Source: Dyella lutea (lineage in GTDB: Bacteria; Pseudomonadota; Gammaproteobacteria; Xanthomonadales; Rhodanobacteraceae). From it: a stretch of DNA of 64,000 nucleotides. The notes under the pieces were generated by a model, which had not been told where the DNA came from, searched no databases, and saw nothing but the letters and a program-made list of their open reading frames with translations. Where the stretch lies: assembly GCF_024158035.1 (NCBI RefSeq), contig NZ_JAMZEK010000001.1, positions 1,282,001 through 1,346,000 on the forward strand. The letters are read 5' to 3'. A program made the position numbers and the translations under genes. Shown piece after piece: positions 27,420 to 37,996 of this stretch. Each line of letters begins with the position of its first letter. Positions within the stretch are counted from its first letter, which is position 1.

Positions 27420-29117
27420 TTACACCGCGAAATGGTTCACGGTGGTGTTGAGTCCGCCGGCTTCCTGCATCAGCTCGCCACAGGCGCGGGCGATGTTGTC
27501 GCAGGTGGCTGCGGTTTTCTCGGTCTCCTCGGCGATGTGCTGCACGGCGTTGGCCACTTCACGGGCGGCCACGGCCTGCTCCTCGGCACCGCAGGAGATC
27601 TCCGACATCGCCTGGGTGGTGCGGGCCACGCCGAACACGATCTTGTCGAAGGCTTCAGCGGCCTCCTTGGAGATTTCGCTGCCCTGGGCGACGCGTCGGG
27701 TCGACTCGGTGATCAGCTTGGAGATCTCCTTGGCGGCCTGCGAGGAACGTTCGGCCAGCTTGCGCACCTCGTCGGCGACCACCGAGAAGCCCAGTCCGTG
27801 TTCGCCGGCGCGTGCCGCCTCGATCGCGGCGTTGAAGGCCAGCAGGTTGGTCTGGCTGGCGATCTCCCCGATCACCTTGATGATCTCGCCGATATCCTCG
27901 GACGACTTGTTGATCAGTCCCATCGCCTCGATCGACTTGTCGATCGCCTTGGCCCCGCGCTCGGCTTCGAGCTGGGTGTCCTTGGCCAGCGCGTCGGCGT
28001 TGCGCGCATTGCCGGCAATCGAATTGATCGACGCGGTGAGTTCCTCGATGGTGGCGTTCATCTCCTCCACCGTGGCGCCCAGCAGCTGTGCGCCGCTGGC
28101 CATGGAGTTGGACTCCCCGGCGATCTCGGTCGAGGCCTGCGAGAAATGGCTGGCACCACCGATCACCTTGGCGATCACGTGGCGCAGGTCGCCCATCATC
28201 TGGCGGATGCCCGCGGCGAGCTGGTCGATCGGCTCGTCGCCCTCGAGGGTGATCTCGCCGGTGAGATCGCCGGCGGCCGCCTTGCGGACGGTGTCGAGCA
28301 ACAGGTCGACCTTGCGCTGGTCCTCGGCGGCGCGGCGCTTGACCGATTCCTCCAGTTCCACCTGGGCGGTGATGTCGGTGGCGAACTTGACCACCTTCTG
28401 CAGGCGTCCGGCGGAGTCGTGCACCGGGTTGTAGCTGGCCTGCAGCCAGATCGGGCGACCGCCCTTGCCGACGCGGTGATAACGCCCCGAGTCGAACTCG
28501 CCGCTGCGCAGCTTTTCCCAGAAGGCGGTGTATTCGGGGCTGGCCGCATGCGCCTCGTCGCAGAACATGCGGTGGTGCTTGCCGGCGATGTCCTCCAGCG
28601 CGTAGCCCACGGTGGCGAGGAAGTTGGCGTTGGCGGCCAGCACGTGGCCGGTGGGATCGAACTCGATCACCGCCTGCGACTTGTCCAGCGCAGCCATCTT
28701 GCCCTGCACCTCGGCAGCCTGGTTGCGCGAGGCGGTGATGTCGGTGGCGAACTTGATCACCTTGAAGGGCTTGCCTTCGCTGTTCAGCACCGGGTTGTAG
28801 GAGGCGTTGATCCATACCTCGCGTCCGTCCGCGGCAATGCGCTTGTATTCGCCCTTGTCGAACTTGCCGCTGGCCAGGCGCTCCCAGAATTTCCGGTACT
28901 CGGGACTGGCGGCGTGGTCCGGGTCGCAGAACATGCGATGGTGCTTGCCCTGCACGTCGCCCAGCGTGTACCCCATCAGCGCGAGGAAGTTGTCGTTCGC
29001 GTCGAGAATCTTTCCCTTGAGGTCGAACTCGATGACGGCCTGCACGCGGTTCAGCGCGTCGCTGAGCGCGCGCATTTCCTGCAGTTCCAACTGCGGGTCG
29101 GGTATTTCCTTGCCCAT
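27420..29117 (-). CDS. Soluble methyl-accepting chemotaxis protein with two PAS domains
   Basis: This 565-residue receptor has no membrane helix. Two tandem PAS domains (about residues 20-130 and 140-250) are nearly copies of each other; both contain GKHHRMFCD and the end KFATDIT. A HAMP-like linker follows and then an MCP signalling domain with the hairpin tip IASQTNLLAFNAAIEAARAG. The architecture is like BdlA of Pseudomonas aeruginosa, which senses dispersal cues inside the cell; ligand and cofactor here are unknown. The start ATG at 29117 has AGAGGA 7 bases before it. It is the first gene of the chemosensory operon, 265 bases after hemE. Confidence 0.93.
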   Translation of the reverse strand: MGKEIPDPQLELQEMRALSDALNRVQAVIEFDLKGKILDANDNFLALMGYTLGDVQGKHHRMFCDPDHAASPEYRKFWERLASGKFDKGEYKRIAADGREVWINASYNPVLNSEGKPFKVIKFATDITASRNQAAEVQGKMAALDKSQAVIEFDPTGHVLAANANFLATVGYALEDIAGKHHRMFCDEAHAASPEYTAFWEKLRSGEFDSGRYHRVGKGGRPIWLQASYNPVHDSAGRLQKVVKFATDITAQVELEESVKRRAAEDQRKVDLLLDTVRKAAAGDLTGEITLEGDEPIDQLAAGIRQMMGDLRHVIAKVIGGASHFSQASTEIAGESNSMASGAQLLGATVEEMNATIEELTASINSIAGNARNADALAKDTQLEAERGAKAIDKSIEAMGLINKSSEDIGEIIKVIGEIASQTNLLAFNAAIEAARAGEHGLGFSVVADEVRKLAERSSQAAKEISKLITESTRRVAQGSEISKEAAEAFDKIVFGVARTTQAMSEISCGAEEQAVAAREVANAVQHIAEETEKTAATCDNIARACGELMQEAGGLNTTVNHFAV

Positions 29118-29382
29118 GGTGGTTTCCTCTCGCTTCTGGTCGGTACACCTGAAGGGAAACGGGCTGGATGCCGGCGACGGCCAGTGGCGAGGTGCCCGGG
29201 TCGGCGCACGGGGCACACCGGCCGGTCGCTGATGCAGTCGGTCCCTCACGATTGAACATCGCAGGAGGCGAGCGGGAGCCCTATCGCGCTCGCCCGTCCT
29301 TCTGACGAGGGGTTATCGACGTGAGCGGCACCGGACTTGAGGTGGTCCGGAGTGCTGGGTCAACGGCGTTCTGTGACGCAGA

Positions 29383-30453
29383 TCACCTTGTGCGCAGGGT
29401 GCGACCGTAGGCGTGCACCTCGTCGACCAGGGCGGCGACGTGGTCCGGATCCACTTCCGGGGTGATGCCGTGGCCGAGGTTGAACACGTGGCCGGGGTGG
29501 TTGCCGTAGCTGTCCAGCACGGCGCGCGCCTCGCGGCGGACCACGTCCGGGCCGGCGCGAAGGATCGCCGGATCCAGGTTGCCCTGGAGTGCGACCCGGC
29601 CGGCCACCGCGCGGCGGGCATCGGCGAGGTCGACGGTCCAGTCCACGCCGAGCGCGGTGCAGCCGGTGTCGGCCATCGCCGCCAGGTGCTGGCCGGCCCC
29701 CTTGGAGAACAGGGTCGTGGGCAGCTCGCGGGCTACCGGGTCGGCCTTCAGTGTCTCGACCACCTGCTGCATGTATCGCAGCGAGAACTCGCGGAACGGT
29801 GCCGGACCGAGCAGGCCGCCCCAGGTGTCGAACACCATCAGCGCCTGCGCACCGGCATGCGCCTGGGCAATCAGGTAGGCCGCGACGGCGCGGGCCAGCG
29901 TGTCGAGCAGGCGATGGGCAACCGCCGGCTCGCTCCAGCACATCGCCTTGAGCGTGGCGAAGTCGCGCGAACCGGAGCCTTCCACCATGTAGCAGGCCAG
30001 CGTCCACGGGCTGCCGGAGAAGCCGATCAGCGGCACGCGGCCGTCCAGTTCCTTGCGGATCAGACGCACCGCATCCATCACGTAGCGCAGCTCGCCGTCC
30101 ATGTCGGGCACGGCGAGCCGGTCGATCGCGGCGGCGTCGCGCACCGGGTGGGCGAACTGCGGGCCCTCGCCGGCGGCGAAAGACAGGCCCAGCCCCATCG
30201 CATCGGGAATGGTCAGGATGTCGGAGAACAGGATCGCCGCGTCCAGGTCGAACCGCGCCAGCGGCTGCAGCGTCACCTCGCAGGCGAACTCCGGGTGCTG
30301 CGCCAGCCCCATGAAACTGCCGGCGCGCGCGCGGGTGGCGCGGTACTCGGGCAGGTAGCGGCCGGCCTGGCGCATCACCCAGATCGGCGTGGTGTCGGTG
30401 GGTTCGCGCCGCAGCGCACGCAGGAAGCGGTCGTTCTTCAGGGAGGCGGTCAT
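29383..30453 (-). CDS. hemE: Uroporphyrinogen decarboxylase
   Basis: This 356-residue cytosolic enzyme decarboxylates uroporphyrinogen III to coproporphyrinogen III in heme synthesis. The N-terminal signature [15 protein letters not shown] is complete. The second signature region ([16 protein letters not shown]) and the C-terminal [13 protein letters not shown] are also present. The ATG at 30453 follows the WGR-domain gene stop by 5 bases, so the two are co-transcribed and probably coupled. The length matches Escherichia coli HemE (354). It is a housekeeping gene. Confidence 0.97.
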   Translation of the reverse strand: MTASLKNDRFLRALRREPTDTTPIWVMRQAGRYLPEYRATRARAGSFMGLAQHPEFACEVTLQPLARFDLDAAILFSDILTIPDAMGLGLSFAAGEGPQFAHPVRDAAAIDRLAVPDMDGELRYVMDAVRLIRKELDGRVPLIGFSGSPWTLACYMVEGSGSRDFATLKAMCWSEPAVAHRLLDTLARAVAAYLIAQAHAGAQALMVFDTWGGLLGPAPFREFSLRYMQQVVETLKADPVARELPTTLFSKGAGQHLAAMADTGCTALGVDWTVDLADARRAVAGRVALQGNLDPAILRAGPDVVRREARAVLDSYGNHPGHVFNLGHGITPEVDPDHVAALVDEVHAYGRTLRTR

Positions 30454-30458
30454 GGCGG

Positions 30459-30719
30459 TCACCGGCCGTAGGGGCCGTCGAGGCCCTGGCTGAACATCAC
30501 GCGGTAGCCGCGCTTGAGTTGTGCATCGCGGGCCTTCTCGAACGCGGCGATGGCTGCCTCGCGTTCGAGAAACTGCTCGCGCTTGAGCGTGGCCTTGCCG
30601 CCCTGCGTGCCGGTTTCGCGGTACAGCGTCCAGCCGCCGAGCAGATCCTGCTCGAGCACGATCTGGACGTAGCGCGGCGCTTCGGCCGCGGCAGGCGGAG
30701 TTTGCAGATAGAGGCGCAT
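30459..30719 (-). CDS. Small WGR-domain protein
   Basis: This 86-residue protein consists of a single WGR domain: [20 protein letters not shown], then [14 protein letters not shown] and a helix [16 protein letters not shown] domains bind nucleic acids in PARP-like and other proteins, and short stand-alone versions in proteobacteria have no known function. It is placed directly before hemE with 5 bases between stop and start, an arrangement I believe is common in related genomes. It has no catalytic residues. Its role in heme synthesis or DNA metabolism cannot be decided from sequence. Confidence 0.85.
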   Translation of the reverse strand: MRLYLQTPPAAAEAPRYVQIVLEQDLLGGWTLYRETGTQGGKATLKREQFLEREAAIAAFEKARDAQLKRGYRVMFSQGLDGPYGR

Positions 30720-30799
30720 GGCGTAAGAGGATGGACGTGGCAGCGAAGGGCTGCAAACCGGTCATTCTAGGGGGCGTGGGCGTCGGTAGCGAGCTTGGG

Positions 30800-31513
30800 T
30801 CACACGCCCGGTGGCGGCACGCGGCGGTGGCGTGTCAGCCGCTCGACCAGCAGCGGCAGCAGCGAGATCAGCGCGATGCCGCCGAGCGGCAGCAGCACGT
30901 TGCGGTGGAGCAGCATGCCCAGGCCGATGTGGTCGGCCTGGCTGAGCGCGTCGCCGAGCCCGGCACCGACCAGGGTCTCGAACACCAGCGTGATCGTGCC
31001 ACCCAGCCAGGTTGCGCCGAGGAACAGCCACAGCCGGCAGCGCAGCCAGGCTAGGCACACGGTCACCGCGCCGAACGGAAGCACCGGCACGAAGCGCAGG
31101 AACAGCGTATAGCTCACCGGGTGATGGGCGAAGCCGTGGCGCAACCGCTCGACCAGTGCAGGCGGATGCTTGCGTCCGGCACCGAACGCGTAGCGGCTGG
31201 CGAGGAACAGGATCAGCGAGCCGAGAGTGAGTGCGATCGAGGAGTAGATCGTGCCCTCCACCACGCCGAAGGCGAAGCCGCCGGCGAGGATGATCACGAT
31301 GGTGCCGGGGATACCGGTGGCCATGCCGAGGGTGAGCAGGCCGATGTAGCTCAGCCGGGCCAGCCACGGGTTCGCCGCGATTTCCTCGCGCATGCGCACC
31401 TGATGGGCGACCAGGTATTCCGGACTGAGCTGCGACAGCGCACCGGACGCATACAGCACCACGCCGGCCAGGACCAGCAGGATCAATGGCAGCGCGGCGC
31501 GCAGCCGGCTCAA
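30800..31513 (-). CDS. VTT-domain (DedA/TVP38-like) membrane protein
   Basis: This 237-residue inner-membrane protein carries a VTT (SNARE-associated) domain. The conserved core reads [17 protein letters not shown], then [11 protein letters not shown] and a run of helices to the C terminus. The start is a TTG that overlaps the deaminase stop as TTGA (31510-31513), giving [20 protein letters not shown]. No better ATG exists in frame. Family members handle lipid flipping or proton-dependent transport (undecaprenyl phosphate and phosphatidylethanolamine for DedA relatives). Which of these applies is unknown. It is the third gene of an operon with glnS and a deaminase. Confidence 0.85.
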   Translation of the reverse strand: MSRLRAALPLILLVLAGVVLYASGALSQLSPEYLVAHQVRMREEIAANPWLARLSYIGLLTLGMATGIPGTIVIILAGGFAFGVVEGTIYSSIALTLGSLILFLASRYAFGAGRKHPPALVERLRHGFAHHPVSYTLFLRFVPVLPFGAVTVCLAWLRCRLWLFLGATWLGGTITLVFETLVGAGLGDALSQADHIGLGMLLHRNVLLPLGGIALISLLPLLVERLTRHRRVPPPGV

Positions 31514-32073
31514 TAGTGCGGTCCGGTGGCGCCGTAGGCGGCCAGCACCGCCCGGGCGTCGTGGCGCAGGATGTCGCGGCGCACGGCGATGCCGCGGCGG
31601 GCCAGTTCGCCGGTCCAGTCGGCCGGCAGCGGGCCCTCGTCGAACTCGGTGAGCTCCTCCACGTCCTCGGCGCGGGCGCCGATCAGCAGCTCGTCGACGC
31701 CTGCCCATACGGTGGCGCCGTAGCACTGGCAGCAGGGTTGTGCGCTGGTGGCGAGCACATAGCGCACGCCGTCCTCGTTGATGCGGAAGCGCTGCAGCCG
31801 CTGCTGCGCGGCCATGTAGGCCATCATTTCGGCGTGTGCCGCCGAGCAGCTCTGCGGAATCACGCGATTGACCCCGGCCGCGATCAACCGCCCTTCGTCG
31901 TCGAACACCGCGGCACCGAACGGACCGCCCCCACCCAGCGCCACGTTCTGGCGGGCCAGCTCGATGGCCAGGCCCACGCGCTCCTCGTCGGTGACGTACA
32001 GGCGCGATGCGTCGGCGACGTCGGCGATCCACGGCGGCAGGGTCAGGTGGATCTGCTGCGGAAGCAAGCCCAT
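31510..32073 (-). CDS. Nucleoside deaminase (guanine deaminase-like, CDA fold)
   Basis: This 187-residue zinc enzyme has the two cytidine-deaminase-fold motifs: AAHAEMMAY, with the zinc His and catalytic Glu, and SAQPCCQCYGA, with the two zinc Cys as PCxxC. The PCCQCYGA form and length resemble the guanine/nucleoside deaminases rather than tRNA adenosine deaminase. The substrate may be guanine, cytosine or a related base. It begins 5 bases after the glnS stop and its own stop overlaps the next gene, so it is in the middle of a tight three-gene operon. The link with glnS is positional. Confidence 0.9.
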   Translation of the reverse strand: MGLLPQQIHLTLPPWIADVADASRLYVTDEERVGLAIELARQNVALGGGGPFGAAVFDDEGRLIAAGVNRVIPQSCSAAHAEMMAYMAAQQRLQRFRINEDGVRYVLATSAQPCCQCYGATVWAGVDELLIGARAEDVEELTEFDEGPLPADWTGELARRGIAVRRDILRHDARAVLAAYGATGPHY

Positions 32074-32078
32074 CGTGC

Positions 32079-33833
<1,755 letters not shown>

Positions 33834-33974
33834 CGGGCGGATGGCTCGCGGCGCGTGATGGGGAAAATCCTTGCAGTTTACCCCGTAGCCGCCGCCCGGC
33901 CACCCCGTGCGGCGGCTTGCCCGGGATGGCTGCGGTGCTTGCCGGAGTGCCGGTTCCGCACTAGCGTGCGGGTC

Positions 33975-34253
33975 ATGCACATTGCCTATCGCGCCGAATC
34001 GCTGATCGATGCCCATTTGGTGAAAGACGCGCTGGAGCGCGCCGGCATCCCCGCGTTCGTCACCGGGGAATACCTCACCGGCGGCGTCGGCCAGTTGCCG
34101 GCGATCGACTACGTGGCGGTGATGGTGCCCGAGGTGGCGCGCGAGGCGGCCGCCCCGGTAGTGGCCGAAGTCGAGCGTGCGCTGGCCGTCTCGCGTGCCG
34201 AGGCGGCCGCCTGGGAAATCGGCCCGGACCTGGACGGCCCGCTGCCCGCCTGA
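33975..34253 (+). CDS. DUF2007 family protein (putative signal-transducing protein)
   Basis: This 92-residue protein starts MHIAYRAESLIDAHLVKDAL at ATG 33975. It has the DUF2007 core, in which AESLIDAHLVKDALERAGI is followed by a short beta strand (YVAVMVPEVAREAA). The family resembles the PII-like or ACT-like ferredoxin fold, but no ligand is established. It stands alone between glnS (divergent) and an EamA transporter that begins 8 bases after its stop, so it may be co-transcribed with that gene and apt. Confidence 0.85.
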   Translation: MHIAYRAESLIDAHLVKDALERAGIPAFVTGEYLTGGVGQLPAIDYVAVMVPEVAREAAAPVVAEVERALAVSRAEAAAWEIGPDLDGPLPA

Positions 34254-34261
34254 ACCCCACG

Positions 34262-35206
34262 ATGAGTGCCACTGCCCCTGTCGCGCCGGCGCGTCCGGCC
34301 GATCACCCGCTGCCGCATCGTGCCGACGTGCTGACCATGGCGCTGGGCGCCGCGCTGCTTTCGTGCACCAGCATCTTCGTGGTGCTGGCGCAGGTGGCGC
34401 CGGGCGTATCGGCGTTCTACCGCATGCTGTTCGGTGGCACTGCGCTGTTCGGCTGGGTGGCGCTCAGCGGTCGTTGGCGGGTGATCCGCGGCCGTGACGT
34501 GGTCCTGGCGCTGCTGCCGGCGATCGGTCTGGCGGCCGACCTGATCCTTTGGCACCGCTCGATCCTGTGGGTCGGGCCGGGCGTGGCCACCCTGCTCACC
34601 AACTTCCAGGTGTTCCTGCTCGCCGTGGCCGGCGTGCTGGCCTATCGCGAGCGACTCGCACCGGCGTTCTGGCCGGGCATGGCGCTGGCACTAGCCGGGT
34701 TGTGGTTGCTGGTGGGCGCGCACTGGTCGCTGTTCGATGCGCAGCATCGGCTCGGCGTGTGGTTCGGCCTGGCCAGCTGCCTGGCCTACACCGTGTACCT
34801 GCTGAGTTTCCGCCGCGCGCTGGTCGGGCGCACGGCGCTGCCGCCGGCGCAGTTCCTCGGCCTGATGAGCCTGCTGTGCGCCGGCATGCTGGCCCTGTGG
34901 TGCCTGGTCGACGGTGAGGCGATGGCACTGACCACCGTGCGCGGCTGGCTGTCGCTGCTGGCGCTCGGTCTGCTCGGCCAGGTGGTGGCGTGGCTGCTGA
35001 TCGGGCGCGCGATGCCGCGGCTGCCGGCCTCGCTGGTCGGCCTGCTGCTGTTGCTGCAGCCGGCGCTGGCCTTCGTGGTGGACGTGCTGCTGTTAGGTCG
35101 TCCGACCCGTGCGACGGACTGGTGCGGACTGCTGCTGGCACTGGCCGGTATCCTGCTCGGCGCGTTGCGCCGCCGCCCGCCGCTGCCGCCCCCTGTTTCC
35201 GGATGA
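34262..35206 (+). CDS. EamA/DMT family transporter
   Basis: This 314-residue inner-membrane protein has ten predicted helices forming two EamA repeats. The first starts near LTMALGAALLSCTSIFVVLA and the second near LGVWFGLASCLAYTVYLLSF. Drug/metabolite transporters of this kind export amino acids, metabolites or dyes; the substrate is not predictable. The gene end overlaps the apt start: ATG at 35203 and TGA at 35204-35206 share bases, indicating translational coupling. The N-terminal 25 residues are hydrophilic and Pro/Ala rich. Confidence 0.9.
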   Translation: MSATAPVAPARPADHPLPHRADVLTMALGAALLSCTSIFVVLAQVAPGVSAFYRMLFGGTALFGWVALSGRWRVIRGRDVVLALLPAIGLAADLILWHRSILWVGPGVATLLTNFQVFLLAVAGVLAYRERLAPAFWPGMALALAGLWLLVGAHWSLFDAQHRLGVWFGLASCLAYTVYLLSFRRALVGRTALPPAQFLGLMSLLCAGMLALWCLVDGEAMALTTVRGWLSLLALGLLGQVVAWLLIGRAMPRLPASLVGLLLLLQPALAFVVDVLLLGRPTRATDWCGLLLALAGILLGALRRRPPLPPPVSG

Positions 35207-35730
35207 TTCCGATGACCGACTTCGCTTCCCTGGTTCACGCCGTACCGGACTTTCCCAAGCCCGGCATCGTGTTCCGCGACATCACCCCCTTGCTCGCCAA
35301 CGCCGGTGCGTTCGCCCGTTGCATCGACGCGCTGGCCGACCCGTGGCTGGGGCAGGGCGTGCAGGCGGTGTGCGGGATCGAGTCGCGCGGCTTCATCTTC
35401 GGCGCGGCGCTGGCGCAGAAGCTCAAGGCCGGCTTCGTGCCGCTGCGCAAGCCGGGCAAGCTGCCGCCGCCGGTCACCGGCGTGGACTACGAACTCGAAT
35501 ACGGCAGCGACCGGCTGGAGGCGCGCGCCGGCGCACTGCGTCCGGGCGAGCGCACGTTGATCGTCGACGACGTGCTGGCCACCGGCGGCACGCTGGCCGC
35601 GGCGCGGGCGCTGGTGGTCGAACTCGGCGCCGAGCTGGCCGGTGCCGCGGTGGTGATCGAACTGGATGCGCTGGACGGGCGCGCACGCTGGGATCGCGTC
35701 ACGCCGCTGCATAGCCTGCTGCATTACTGA
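35203..35730 (+). CDS. apt: Adenine phosphoribosyltransferase
   Basis: This enzyme converts adenine and PRPP to AMP in purine salvage. The start at 35203 overlaps the EamA stop as ATGA and gives 175 residues; a second ATG at 35212 gives MTDFASLVHAVPDFPKPGIV and aligns better with the family start. The PRPP-binding motif ERTLIVDDVLATGGT is complete, and the FPKPGIVFRDITPLL and ESRGFIFG segments are typical of Apt. The length fits Escherichia coli Apt (183). It is a housekeeping gene, probably co-expressed with the transporter upstream. Confidence 0.95.
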   Translation: MIPMTDFASLVHAVPDFPKPGIVFRDITPLLANAGAFARCIDALADPWLGQGVQAVCGIESRGFIFGAALAQKLKAGFVPLRKPGKLPPPVTGVDYELEYGSDRLEARAGALRPGERTLIVDDVLATGGTLAAARALVVELGAELAGAAVVIELDALDGRARWDRVTPLHSLLHY

Positions 35731-35887
35731 CACCCGGTGCCCGTCGCTGATGACGGCATGTTCACCACGCTTAACGCCCATGTCCGTGCATGGATGGCCT
35801 TCGCCAGCGCTTGACGAACTCCATACCCGGCGACCCGGACCCTGCGGGACGACCGCGGCGACTGGAGTCGCGGAACGGGAGAAGCCC

Positions 35888-36043
35888 ATGCTCATCACCA
35901 TCCTCGTCGTGCTGCTCATCCTGGCCCTGATCGGCGGCTTGCCGACCTGGGGCTATTCACGGAGCTGGGGTTATGGTCCGTCCGGTGTCGTCGGCGTTAT
36001 TCTGGCGATTCTGCTGGTGCTCTGGCTGTTGGGGCGGATCTGA
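35888..36043 (+). CDS. Small DUF3309 membrane protein
   Basis: This 51-residue hydrophobic peptide, MLITILVVLLILALIGGLPT followed by a glycine/tyrosine-rich turn (WGYSRSWGYGPSG) and a second helix, is the full length of a DUF3309 protein. GGAG lies 7 bases before the ATG. Proteins of this family are short, widespread in proteobacteria and of unknown function, probably lying in the inner membrane as a hairpin of two helices. Nothing ties it to neighbours; the preceding 157 bases hold no other gene. Confidence 0.85.
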   Translation: MLITILVVLLILALIGGLPTWGYSRSWGYGPSGVVGVILAILLVLWLLGRI

Positions 36044-36059
36044 CCGCGGCGCGCCTGCA

Positions 36060-36665
36060 TCAGCGGTCGATCACCAGCGACTCCACGAACACCAGTTCGC
36101 AGGCGCCGTTGCCGGTGTCGTCGCGGGTGAGCGAGGTATCCCAGTGCCAGCCGTCGGGCCGCCGCGCATCGACCAGGAACCCTTCGATGTGCACCACTTC
36201 GCCGGGGCGCACCCGCGCGAGCATGCCGCGTACGCCGGCGTCGGCCGGGATGATGTGCATGTTGGCGCTGGAGCGCTCGATCTCGCGCCGCGGGATCGGG
36301 AAATCGTCCACGTGCCAGTAGTAGAACCGGTTGCCCTGGGTGATGCGGATGCGTGCGAGCACCGCGCTGTCGGACATGCGGCCCCAGCCCATCGCCAGAT
36401 CGGTCGGCGCCAGCGAAGCGCCCTCGTCGAAGCGATAGTCGTCGCGCGAGAGGACGCGCGCGGTGAGTTCGAAACGAGCCCGAGTGGTCAGCGTGAGGTC
36501 GCCGCGCCGCAGTTGCGAGGGTGTGTTCAGGTCGACCTGTTCGGGCGGATCGGGCGCGAGCACGCCAGGGTCGTCGTGCACCGGACGGTCGTGCCGCCAC
36601 CAGTGCATGCCGCCCCACACGACGAGCAGGGTGGCGAAGGCGAGCCCAAGCTGGCGTCCGTTCAT
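36060..36665 (-). CDS. Membrane-anchored protein of unknown function downstream of oxyR
   Basis: This 201-residue protein has one N-terminal membrane helix (LGLAFATLLVVWGGMHWW) and a periplasmic domain of about 175 residues with several conserved-looking Trp and Tyr positions (RFYYWHVDDFPIPRREIE). No family was recognised. Its start is 28 bases after the oxyR stop on the same strand, so it is probably on the oxyR transcript and could respond to peroxide. It has one Cys, near the C terminus. The assignment as a gene rests on its coding appearance, the strong signal-anchor and the operon fit. Confidence 0.75.
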   Translation of the reverse strand: MNGRQLGLAFATLLVVWGGMHWWRHDRPVHDDPGVLAPDPPEQVDLNTPSQLRRGDLTLTTRARFELTARVLSRDDYRFDEGASLAPTDLAMGWGRMSDSAVLARIRITQGNRFYYWHVDDFPIPRREIERSSANMHIIPADAGVRGMLARVRPGEVVHIEGFLVDARRPDGWHWDTSLTRDDTGNGACELVFVESLVIDR

Positions 36666-36693
36666 CGCGCGCCCGTTGTCGGATGTCGTCCGG

Positions 36694-37662
36694 TCATGCC
36701 GCGGATCGTGGTGCCGGTGCCCTCGTCGTCGCGACCGCGGACGGCGTCACGACTGAGCGCGTATCGAGCAGATCCACCGGCAACCGCTTGAACACCTCGG
36801 CCAGGCGGGTGAGGAAGCCATCCATCGCCGAACTCTTGCGCCACACCATGGCGAGGCGTCGGCTGGGCGGCGGCGCCTTGAACTCGATCAGCCGCAGGTT
36901 CCCCGACTGGGCCACCGGCGGCTTCACCGCGAGCACGGGCAACAGGGTGATGCCGACCTCGGCCGAGACCATCTGGCGCAGCGTCTCCAGGCTGGTGGCG
37001 CGGAAGCCATTGCGCTCGCCGGCGCCGGCCAGGTGGCAAACCTCCAGCGCCTGGTCGCGCAGGCAGTGGCCATCTTCCAGCAGCAGCAGGCTCTCATTGG
37101 ACAGGTCGGCCAGCTTGAGCTGCCCCTGCCGGCGCGCCAGCGCGTGCGACTGCGGCACCGCCAGCACGAACGGTTCCTCGAACAGGAACTCGACGTGCAG
37201 GCTGTCCTCGTGCAGCGGCAGGGCGAGGATGCCGACGTCGAGCTTGCCCTCGCGCAGCAGGCGCAGGATCACTTCGGTCTTCTCCTCCACCAGCAGCAGC
37301 TCGAGCTTGGGAAAGGCTTCGCGCACCATCGGCACCGCGTGCGGCAGCAGGTAGGGGCCAAGGGTGGGGAAGATGCCCAACCGCACCGTGCCGGACTCGG
37401 GATCGCGGGTGCGTCGGGCGACCGCGCGGATCTGATCGACTTCGTTGAGCACTTCACGGGCGCGGGTGGCGATCTCGCTGCCGACCTCGGTCAGCAGCAC
37501 CTTGCGGGGGGTGCGCTCGACCAGCGATACGCCCAATTCATCCTCGAGCTTTCTGATCTGCGTGGACAGCGTGGGCTGGCTGACGAAACACGCCTCCGCG
37601 GCGCGACCAAAGTGGCGATGCTCGGCCAGCGCCACGAGATATTGCAGGTCGCGCAGGTTCAT
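36694..37662 (-). CDS. oxyR: Peroxide-sensing LysR regulator OxyR
   Basis: This 322-residue regulator has an N-terminal winged helix-turn-helix (MNLRDLQYLVALAEHRHFGR AAEACFVSQPTLS) and a ligand-binding domain. The redox cysteines are Cys200 and Cys209 in EDGHCLRDQ and LEVC, equivalent to Cys199 and Cys208 of Escherichia coli OxyR. It therefore senses hydrogen peroxide through disulfide formation. The start ATG lies 18 bases from an almost perfect OxyR box, so it is self-regulated. It extends about 17 residues past the Escherichia coli protein. A membrane protein gene follows in the same operon. Confidence 0.95.
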   Translation of the reverse strand: MNLRDLQYLVALAEHRHFGRAAEACFVSQPTLSTQIRKLEDELGVSLVERTPRKVLLTEVGSEIATRAREVLNEVDQIRAVARRTRDPESGTVRLGIFPTLGPYLLPHAVPMVREAFPKLELLLVEEKTEVILRLLREGKLDVGILALPLHEDSLHVEFLFEEPFVLAVPQSHALARRQGQLKLADLSNESLLLLEDGHCLRDQALEVCHLAGAGERNGFRATSLETLRQMVSAEVGITLLPVLAVKPPVAQSGNLRLIEFKAPPPSRRLAMVWRKSSAMDGFLTRLAEVFKRLPVDLLDTRSVVTPSAVATTRAPAPRSAA

Positions 37663-37679
37663 GGCCCATCTCCTGTTGA

Positions 37680-37716
37680 ATAGCTTCAAGCTATGATATC
37701 GATGGTAACAATCAAT
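37680..37716 (-). promoter_or_regulatory. OxyR tetramer binding site upstream of oxyR
   Basis: ATAGCTTCAAGCTAT (37680-37694) fits the half-site ATAGnTnnnAnCTAT at every defined base. After exactly 7 bases a second half-site, ATGGTAACAATCAAT (37702-37716), matches 7 of 10 defined bases. The 37-base layout is the known OxyR operator. It lies in the short leader region between the oxyR start and upstream DNA, so it probably mediates autoregulation and could also act on a rightward promoter. Confidence 0.8.
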
Positions 37717-37996
37717 TTGTTCGATGCAATGGGGCGGCGTATCTTGCTCGCCGTGGCCCCGCGGCGGACCTCCCCGGTCCGTATTCCCCCCGCAAACCGC
37801 GCGGTCACGCGAGCACTCCCCGCGGCGCCCTTCCCCCTCCCGACCGGCGCCACGGTCGCTCACCGCCGGTGACCGGGTCCGCTCCCGCTCACCGGCATTT
37901 TTTTGCGCCGCGCCATGCCGGGGGTGCCTTCTGGCACTGGGTCATAGGTCATGGGCTGCCTAGCGTGCGGGGTTCACTTGCCACCGGACACGCCCC
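37717..37996 (+). other. Intergenic stretch between the OxyR box and the aminopeptidase gene
   Basis: The 334 bases between the oxyR start and the M1 aminopeptidase start contain the OxyR box at the left end and otherwise no gene, tRNA or repeat that I can see. The central part is C- and G-rich with short runs of C and T. The last 50 bases should hold the aminopeptidase leader; no convincing -35/-10 pair was found. Confidence 0.5.

Noticed and set aside
29321-29355. Imperfect hairpin after hemE (CCGGAC...GTCCGG)
   Set aside because: The stem is only 6 bp with an 8-base loop and has no T run in either direction, so it is not convincing as a terminator.
29118-29382. Possible flagellar sigma-28 or sigma-54 promoter before the soluble receptor gene
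   Set aside because: No adequate match to TAAAGTTT-N11-GCCGATAA or TGGCAC-N5-TTGCA was found on the minus strand.
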